The notes under the pieces: model-generated
What the model was told of the DNA's origin: nothing
The model's database searches: none
The model's input: the letters and a program-made list of their open reading frames with translations, nothing else
Translations under genes and position numbers: made by a program
Source: CAZPQV01 sp964588705
Lineage (GTDB): Bacteria; Bacteroidota; Bacteroidia; Flavobacteriales; Weeksellaceae
Length of the DNA stretch: 11,021 nt
Direction: 5' to 3'
NCBI GenBank assembly: GCA_964588705.1
Contig: CAZPQV010000066.1
Coordinates: 1-11,021 of the forward strand
Part shown: in pieces, positions 6,307 through 11,021 of the stretch
How the letters are laid out: each line of letters opens with the position of its first letter
Position numbering within the stretch: position 1 is the first letter of the stretch

Positions 6307-6324
6307 AAATAAATGTTACATTTG
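6294..6324 (+). promoter_or_regulatory. Promoter of the cysH-cysD-cysN-TSUP operon
   Basis: TTTG (6294-6297), 19 nt, then TACATTTG (6317-6324) is a full match to the Bacteroidota consensus. Transcription would start near 6330. This places the upstream in-frame ATG at 6313 inside the promoter and leaves the ATG at 6343 as the usable cysH start. No comparable promoter is seen before cysD, cysN or the TSUP gene. Confidence 0.72.
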
Positions 6325-6342
6325 CAATGCAAAAATTCTGTA

Positions 6343-7047
6343 ATGCTGTACCCTGAAATTATCAAAAAAATAGAGGAAAGTTCACTCGTTGACGGTCTGA
6401 AACTGATTGCTGAAGCTATCCCTGAAGGTGTTGTATTTTCCACTTCTCTCGGGCAGGAAGACCAAGTGATTACCGATGCTATTTTTACCAATAAACTTCC
6501 GATAAAAGTCTTTACTTTAGATACCGGACGACTGTTTTACGAGCATTATGAACTGCTTTCAAACAACAATTCCAAATATAAAATTAAAACCGAAGTCTAT
6601 TTTCCAGATGCTGCAGATGTTGAAAAATACGTCAACGAAAAAGGCATCAATGCATTTTATCATTCCGTAGAAAACCGAAAAGAATGTTGCTACATCCGTA
6701 AAGTAAAACCTCTGAACCGTGCTTTGGAAGGTGCAAAAGTATGGATTACCGGTTTGCGCTCCGAGCAGTCGGACAACCGGGAAAATATGCCGATGATTGA
6801 GTTCGATAACGAAAGAAATCTCTACAAATTCAATCCATTAATTCACTGGTCTTACGAAGAAGTTCTGAAATATATTGAGGAACACAAAATTCAGGATATG
6901 CCAATTCACAAACAGGGCTACATCAGCGTTGGATGCAAACCCTGCACAAGAGCAATTGAACCGGGCGAAAACCCGAGAGCCGGCCGTTGGTGGTGGGAAG
7001 AATCGAAAAAAGAATGTGGACTGCATTCATCTTCCGGTCAACAGTAA
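6343..7047 (+). CDS. cysH: Adenylyl-sulfate (APS) reductase, thioredoxin type, CysH
   Basis: This cytoplasmic enzyme reduces adenosine 5'-phosphosulfate to sulfite and AMP with thioredoxin. The 234-residue protein has the adenine-nucleotide alpha hydrolase fold: SLGQED at 35-40 and LDTG at 59-62. Cys115-Cys116 (KECCYIRK) plus Cys198 and Cys201 (GCKPC) are the four ligands of the [4Fe-4S] cluster that marks APS-using reductases, as opposed to the cluster-free PAPS reductases of enterobacteria. The C-terminal KECGLH (223-228), with Cys225, is the catalytic segment that forms the thiosulfonate intermediate. The frame is open from an ATG at 6313, but that lies within the promoter, so I use 6343, which begins MLYPEIIKKI. 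It is the first gene of the operon, 47 bp before cysD. Use of APS fits the absence of an APS kinase gene nearby. Confidence 0.94.
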   Translation: MLYPEIIKKIEESSLVDGLKLIAEAIPEGVVFSTSLGQEDQVITDAIFTNKLPIKVFTLDTGRLFYEHYELLSNNNSKYKIKTEVYFPDAADVEKYVNEKGINAFYHSVENRKECCYIRKVKPLNRALEGAKVWITGLRSEQSDNRENMPMIEFDNERNLYKFNPLIHWSYEEVLKYIEEHKIQDMPIHKQGYISVGCKPCTRAIEPGENPRAGRWWWEESKKECGLHSSSGQQ

Positions 7048-7094
7048 AACACTTTCTGCTGTGAATGGTGAATTTTAAAATTGAAAAGAAACTT

Positions 7095-8003
7095 ATGAAT
7101 AAATATAAATTAAATTATCTGGAGCAACTCGAAGCAGAAAGTATCTACATAATGCGTGAAGTTGCGGCACAGTTCGAAAAACCTGCTCTGCTTTTCAGTG
7201 GTGGAAAGGATTCTATTACAATGGTTCATTTGGCAAAAAAAGCTTTTGCACCAATGAAAATTCCTTTTCCGTTGGTACATATCGATACCGGACATAATTT
7301 TCAGGAAGCGCTGGATTTCAGGGACAATCTCGCCAAAGAAATCGGTGCCGAACTGATTGTAAGAAAAGTAGAAGATACCATCCGCGAGAAAAGACTTACA
7401 GAGCCGAAAGGAAAATTTGCTTCCCGAAACTGGTTACAAACCCACACTCTTTTGGATACGATTGAAGAATTTAAATTCGATGCCTGTATTGGTGGCGCAA
7501 GACGCGATGAAGAAAAAGCAAGAGCAAAGGAACGTTTTTTCTCAGTTCGCGATGAATTCGGACAGTGGGAACCCAAACTGCAGCGTCCGGAACTTTGGAA
7601 TATCTATAACGGAAGAATTCATAAAGGCGAAAACGTAAGAGTCTTCCCTATTTCCAACTGGACAGAACTCGATGTGTGGAACTATATCAGAAAAGAAAAC
7701 ATTCCTCTGCCTTCCATTTATTTCGCTCACGAACGAGAAGTTTTGGAGCACGAAGGTCAGTTGATTGCGGTTTCAGATTTTATTCAGATTGATGAAAACG
7801 ACCACATTTCCACAAGAAAAGTTCGTTACAGAACGGTTGGAGATATGACGTGCACCGCTGCAGTAGAAAGCAATGCAGCAACATTGGATGAGGTGGTGAA
7901 TGAAATTACAGCATCAAGAATTTCGGAACGCGGCGAAACCAGAATCGACGATAAAGTGACGGAAGCCGCAATGGAAGACCGTAAAAAAGGAGGATATTTT
8001 TAA
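7095..8003 (+). CDS. cysD: Sulfate adenylyltransferase subunit 2, CysD
   Basis: CysD is the catalytic ATP-pyrophosphatase subunit of the two-subunit ATP sulfurylase, joining sulfate and ATP to form APS; GTP hydrolysis by CysN drives the reaction. The PP-loop SGGKDS is at residues 35-40 within EKPALLFSGGKDS. The GGARRDEEKARAKERFFS segment, the SNWTELDVWNYI stretch and the C-terminal KKGGYF ending are all family hallmarks. The start at 7095 gives 302 residues, the length of E. coli CysD, and begins MNKYKLNYLEQLEAES, as in relatives. An in-frame ATG at 7065 would add ten unlikely residues. The gene sits between cysH and cysN with no internal promoter seen, consistent with one transcript. Confidence 0.96.
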   Translation: MNKYKLNYLEQLEAESIYIMREVAAQFEKPALLFSGGKDSITMVHLAKKAFAPMKIPFPLVHIDTGHNFQEALDFRDNLAKEIGAELIVRKVEDTIREKRLTEPKGKFASRNWLQTHTLLDTIEEFKFDACIGGARRDEEKARAKERFFSVRDEFGQWEPKLQRPELWNIYNGRIHKGENVRVFPISNWTELDVWNYIRKENIPLPSIYFAHEREVLEHEGQLIAVSDFIQIDENDHISTRKVRYRTVGDMTCTAAVESNAATLDEVVNEITASRISERGETRIDDKVTEAAMEDRKKGGYF

Positions 8004-8007
8004 CATC

Positions 8008-8035
8008 AGTAATTAGCTATTAATTACCCATTACT
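8008..8035. repeat. Short inverted heptamer element between cysD and cysN
   Basis: Four 7-bp blocks fill most of the 42-bp gap. AGTAATT and AGCTATT are followed by AATTACC and CATTACT, which are nearly the inverse of the first pair. Within them GTAATTA (8009-8015) and TAATTAC (8021-8027) form a perfect 7-bp dyad with a 5-nt loop. It looks like a minimal relative of the arrays around gldFG. It could form a small hairpin in the cysD-cysN message. Confidence 0.5.
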
Positions 8036-8045
8036 CATAAATACG

Positions 8046-9287
8046 ATGGATATATTAAGATTCATAACTGCCGGAAGCGTGGACGACGGCAAAAGCACAT
8101 TTATCGGAAGACTGCTCTACGACAGCAAAAGCATACTTGTAGACCAGTTGGAAGCACTGGAAAAACAATCTAAAAATAAAAATGCAGACGGCATAGATCT
8201 CGCCATTCTTACCGACGGACTTCGCGCCGAAAGAGAACAGGGCATTACCATTGATGTGGCTTACAGATATTTTTCTACACCAAAAAGAAAATTCATCATT
8301 GCTGATGCTCCTGGACACGTTCAATACACGAGAAATATGATTACCGGTGCTTCAAATTCACAATTGATAATTATTTTGGTTGATGCCAGAAACGGCGTTA
8401 TCGAGCAAACCAGAAGACACTCCATTATTGCATCGTTATTGAAGATGAAACACGTGGTAGTGGCGATTAATAAAATGGATTTGGTAGATTATTCGGAAGA
8501 AAAATTCAATCAGATTAAAAAAGATTATTCAGAAGTTGCTGAACGTCTTGGACTTAAAAACGTAGATTTCTTCCCTATTTCAGCATTTAATGGTGATAAT
8601 ATTGTTGAGAAATCCGATAAAACACCTTGGTATGAAGGGCCTTCACTACTCGATTTTCTTGAAAATGTAGAGGTGAGTGAAGATATTGATTTCGACAATT
8701 CAAGATTTCAGGTGCAGTTTGTGATTCGTCCGCAGACTGAGGAACTGCACGATTACAGAGGGTATTCCGGTCACGTGATTTCAGGAACTTACAAAAAAGG
8801 AGATAAAATCACGATTCTTCCTCAGAATATTGACACCACCATTTCGAAAGTAGAAACCGGCGGACAGGAAGTGGATGAAGTTTTTGCACAACAGCCCGCT
8901 GTAATTCATATTTCTGAGGATATCGACATTTCACGTGGTGATTATTTTGTAAAAACCGACAGACAGCCGAATGTAGAAAATGAATTCGAAGCCATCGTTT
9001 GTTGGCTCGACAAAAAAGAATTGAACGAAGGAAACAAATATTTCATTCAGCATAAGAGCAGATTGGTAAAAGCCATTATCCGTGAAATCGAATACAGAAT
9101 GGATGTAAATACGCTTGAACGCACTCCTGTAACCGATTCCGTAAAACTGAATGAAGTAGTAAAAGTTCGTATAAAAACGGCTTCACCATTGGTTTTCGAT
9201 TCTTTTGATAAAAATAATTCTACCGGAAGTGCAATTTTGGTTGACGAAACCAGCAATTCTACAGTTGGTGCCGTAATGATTGTTTAA
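8046..9287 (+). CDS. cysN: Sulfate adenylyltransferase subunit 1 (GTPase), CysN
   Basis: CysN is the EF-Tu-like GTPase subunit of ATP sulfurylase, coupling GTP hydrolysis to APS formation on CysD. The 413-residue protein shows the complete GTPase motif set: G1 GSVDDGKS at 10-17, G2 with GITID at 66-70, G3 DAPGH at 87-91, G4 NKMD at 142-145 and G5 ISA at 178-180. Two beta-barrel domains follow in the C-terminal half (about 215-413). It is shorter than the enterobacterial protein and carries no C-terminal APS kinase (CysC), unlike the bifunctional NodQ/CysNC proteins. That fits an APS-reducing pathway. The ATG at 8046 gives the standard MDILRFITAGSVDDGKST start. Three bases separate its stop from the next gene. 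Confidence 0.96.
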   Translation: MDILRFITAGSVDDGKSTFIGRLLYDSKSILVDQLEALEKQSKNKNADGIDLAILTDGLRAEREQGITIDVAYRYFSTPKRKFIIADAPGHVQYTRNMITGASNSQLIIILVDARNGVIEQTRRHSIIASLLKMKHVVVAINKMDLVDYSEEKFNQIKKDYSEVAERLGLKNVDFFPISAFNGDNIVEKSDKTPWYEGPSLLDFLENVEVSEDIDFDNSRFQVQFVIRPQTEELHDYRGYSGHVISGTYKKGDKITILPQNIDTTISKVETGGQEVDEVFAQQPAVIHISEDIDISRGDYFVKTDRQPNVENEFEAIVCWLDKKELNEGNKYFIQHKSRLVKAIIREIEYRMDVNTLERTPVTDSVKLNEVVKVRIKTASPLVFDSFDKNNSTGSAILVDETSNSTVGAVMIV

Positions 9288-9290
9288 ATA

Positions 9291-10820
9291 ATGTTCGGCA
9301 ACCGACAAAATACGATGCATCCGTTCTTTCTGAATTTGGAAAGAATGCCGCTTCTGATTGTGGGTTGTAACGAAACTATTTTCAAAGTTGTAAAGTCGGT
9401 TTGCAAAAGTTCCTCGAACAGTAAAGTCATCATTTTTGATGAAATTATTCCGGATTATTTTAAAGAATTTGCTGCTGATAAAACCAATATCGTTCTTCAC
9501 GAAAGACAGATAACGCCAGAAGATTTACAGGATTTATCACTGCTGAGCATTTCTGTTGACGATCACGAGTATGAAGAATACGTGCTGAATATTGCTCATC
9601 ACAAAGATATTTTAATCAGTGTGAACGGAAAGCCGCAAATCAGTGATTTTTCTTTGGTTTCGGTCATAAAAAATGAGCATCTGAAGATTGGAATTTCCTC
9701 CAACGATTATTCTCCGGAAATTGCTGCAAGAGTCAATCATATCGTGGGGAGAAGCATTCCGAGCGATATTGGCGAGTTCATCCAACGTCTGAAAACCGTT
9801 CAGAAAGATCCATTGATGAATAATATTGATGATGAACTCACCGAACTTGACCGTCTTACTGCAGATTATCTTTCCCAAAAACAAAAATCAACCGTTCGAA
9901 ATACCGAATTTGAGCATCTTTCAAAAGTAAATAAAGCGGTTCAGAGACGTGCCAATATCTATCTTGGAATTATTGGTGTTCTCGTATTTGTGGGGATTTT
10001 TTCTTACATCCTTGTCAATTTCGAATTGATGCCGGAAATCAAAACCTTCCTTAATGAAGACAATCATATTTTCTATAAAATGCTTGCTGTTGGCTTCATT
10101 GCAGAGATTGTTGCCGGAAGTATGGGTATGGGTTACGGCGTTATCTGCACCACGATTCTACTTTTAATGAACGTTGCACCACCGGTGGTCAGTGCGAGTA
10201 TTCACTCCGCGGAAACATTTACTTCTGCTGCTGGAAGTATCAGCCATTACAAACTGAAAAACGTGAATATGAAATTGGTGAAAGCGTTGGCTCCTGCTGC
10301 GATTATCGGTGCCATCATTGGTGCTGTATCACTCACCTATTTTGGTGAACATTATGCTCATATCGTAAAGCCAATCATTAGCTGTTACACCCTATACCTT
10401 GGAATAAATATCCTTAGAAACGCATTCAAAGACAAAAGAAAAAAAATTCGAAAACAGAAAACCAAAAAGAAACTCAACATCCTTGGATTGGTTGGAGGCT
10501 TCATCGATTCCTTTGCAGGCGGAGGTTGGGGACCTTTGGTAACCGGAACTTTAATGAAAGACGGCAGAACGCCGCGTTATGTTGTGGGAAGTTCTACTTT
10601 TTCTAAATTTTTGCTCACCATTACCAGTGCGGTTACTTTTGTTTTCACCATCGGAATTCAGCATTGGAATATTGTCCTCGGACTTTTAATTGGAGGTATT
10701 ATTACGGCGCCTTTTTCTGCAATGCTTACAGCAAAACTTCCGGTTAAAAAAATGTTCATTATTATTGGCTGCCTTGTCATCATTATGAGTTCTATTACTA
10801 TTTTCAGGGCGATTTTTTAG
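9291..10820 (+). CDS. Fusion of a siroheme-synthase-like (Met8/CysG-A) domain and a TauE/SafE (TSUP) transporter
   Basis: The 509-residue protein has two parts. Residues about 9-172 resemble precorrin-2 dehydrogenase/ferrochelatase (Met8, CysG-A): a start like PFFLNLERMPLLIVG, SVDD (89-92) at the place of the catalytic Asp, VNGKPQISDF (111-120) and GISSNDYSPEIAARV (134-148). The glycine-rich NAD loop, normally GGG, reads GCN (25-27), so redox activity may be reduced or lost. A polar linker (about 173-218) leads to a TSUP membrane domain with hydrophobic segments near 222-242, 263-292, 331-350, 359-377, 394-415, 436-455, 459-482 and 486-505. Its repeated glycine-rich motifs are GSMGMGYG (276-283) and FAGGGWGP (408-415). 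TSUP proteins move sulfite, sulfonates or related anions. As last gene of the cys operon it probably handles sulfate or sulfite transport. An in-frame ATG at 9315 is an alternative start. I am sure of the TSUP part and fairly sure of the Met8 likeness; its activity is unknown. Confidence 0.88.
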   Translation: MFGNRQNTMHPFFLNLERMPLLIVGCNETIFKVVKSVCKSSSNSKVIIFDEIIPDYFKEFAADKTNIVLHERQITPEDLQDLSLLSISVDDHEYEEYVLNIAHHKDILISVNGKPQISDFSLVSVIKNEHLKIGISSNDYSPEIAARVNHIVGRSIPSDIGEFIQRLKTVQKDPLMNNIDDELTELDRLTADYLSQKQKSTVRNTEFEHLSKVNKAVQRRANIYLGIIGVLVFVGIFSYILVNFELMPEIKTFLNEDNHIFYKMLAVGFIAEIVAGSMGMGYGVICTTILLLMNVAPPVVSASIHSAETFTSAAGSISHYKLKNVNMKLVKALAPAAIIGAIIGAVSLTYFGEHYAHIVKPIISCYTLYLGINILRNAFKDKRKKIRKQKTKKKLNILGLVGGFIDSFAGGGWGPLVTGTLMKDGRTPRYVVGSSTFSKFLLTITSAVTFVFTIGIQHWNIVLGLLIGGIITAPFSAMLTAKLPVKKMFIIIGCLVIIMSSITIFRAIF

Positions 10821-10828
10821 AGTTTTTG

Positions 10829-10890
10829 TTTCACGAAGTTGATGAAATTTTCACGGAGTTGAATGAGTTGTCACAGAGTTTCACTAAGAT
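10829..10890. repeat. TCACRGAG-type direct repeats, left arm
   Basis: Just after the TSUP gene, a unit like TTTCACGRAGTT recurs at exact 20-bp spacing (TCAC at 10831, 10851 and 10871), with a fourth degenerate copy at 10881. The stretch has no convincing coding frame. It faces an inverted copy near the right window edge. Confidence 0.65.
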
Positions 10891-10925
10891 TTTTGGAGAA
10901 AGATTCTTTTTAAAAACTCATCACA

Positions 10926-10944
10926 TATTTAAGTATCTTAAATA
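10926..10944. repeat. AT-rich perfect dyad
   Basis: TATTTAAG and CTTAAATA form a perfect 8-bp inverted repeat around a 3-nt centre, between the two TCACRGAG arms. It could be a protein-binding site or simply AT-rich filler. Nothing else in 10891-10975 suggests a gene. Confidence 0.35.
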
Positions 10945-10978
10945 CCAATTAAGAAATACGATCATTTTTTTTTAGAAA

Positions 10979-11012
10979 AAACTCTGTGACTTCCTCTGTG
11001 AAACACTGTGAT
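10979..11012. repeat. TCACRGAG-type repeats, inverted right arm
   Basis: CTCTGTGA, CTCTGTGA and CACTGTGA-like units lie in tandem, inverted relative to 10829-10890. AAACTCTGTGAC (10979-10990) is the exact reverse complement of 10870-10881, a 12-bp match. The pair encloses about 97 bp. The element may continue past the window edge. Confidence 0.6.
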
Positions 11013-11021
11013 AAAAAAAAG

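Noticed and set aside
6313..6342. Upstream start for cysH adding ten residues
   Set aside because: The ATG at 6313 lies within the promoter, before the expected transcription start, and the added residues are not part of the CysH family.
7071..7082. Palindrome AATTTTAAAATT between cysH and cysD
   Set aside because: It is a pure A/T palindrome in an AT-rich genome, with no T-run or promoter context, and is likely to occur by chance.
7986..7994. A perfect AGGAGG Shine-Dalgarno-like sequence upstream of cysN
   Set aside because: It lies about 50 nt before the cysN ATG and encodes the conserved Lys-Lys-Gly-Gly end of CysD. The distance is far too great, and starts in this phylum rarely use such sites.

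Overview
The window looks like chromosomal DNA from a member of the Bacteroidota, most likely a flavobacterium of the Chryseobacterium/Weeksellaceae kind. The evidence is AT-rich DNA, gliding-type gldF and gldG genes, a DUF4268 protein, start codons mostly without Shine-Dalgarno sequences, and several upstream sites matching the Bacteroidota promoter consensus (TTTG, 17-19 nt, TAnnTTTG). The genus is an inference from protein resemblance and was not tested by any search.

Left part (1-2778): the left edge may carry the first codons of a leftward gene for an exported protein. Next come phoH on the minus strand and, diverging from it, a DUF62-type SAM hydrolase-like gene followed by a hemJ-like membrane protein gene. 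The last two each have a TAnnTTTG box just upstream.

Middle (2784-5870): gldF and gldG encode the permease and the large accessory subunit of the Gld ABC transporter. The pair is bracketed by two bipartite arrays of 7-bp tandem repeats that appear to be the same element in opposite orientations. The right-hand array fills the gap between gldG and a convergent DUF4268 gene.

Right part (5859-10820): a sulfate assimilation locus. An Rrf2-family regulator with four clustered cysteines precedes a promoter that drives cysH (APS reductase of the Fe-S type), cysD and cysN (the two ATP sulfurylase subunits), and a 509-residue protein joining a siroheme-synthase-like (Met8/CysG-A) domain to a TauE/SafE (TSUP) transporter. 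CysDN would make APS and CysH would reduce it directly to sulfite, so no APS kinase is needed and none is present. The fused protein plausibly links sulfite or sulfur-anion transport with siroheme supply or sensing. Sulfite reductase is not in the window.

Right edge (10821-11021): no gene, but TCACRGAG-like repeats occur in direct and inverted orientation. The most noteworthy observations are the Met8-TSUP fusion with a degraded nucleotide-binding glycine motif, the paired heptamer elements around gldFG, and the hairpin overlapping the cysH promoter.
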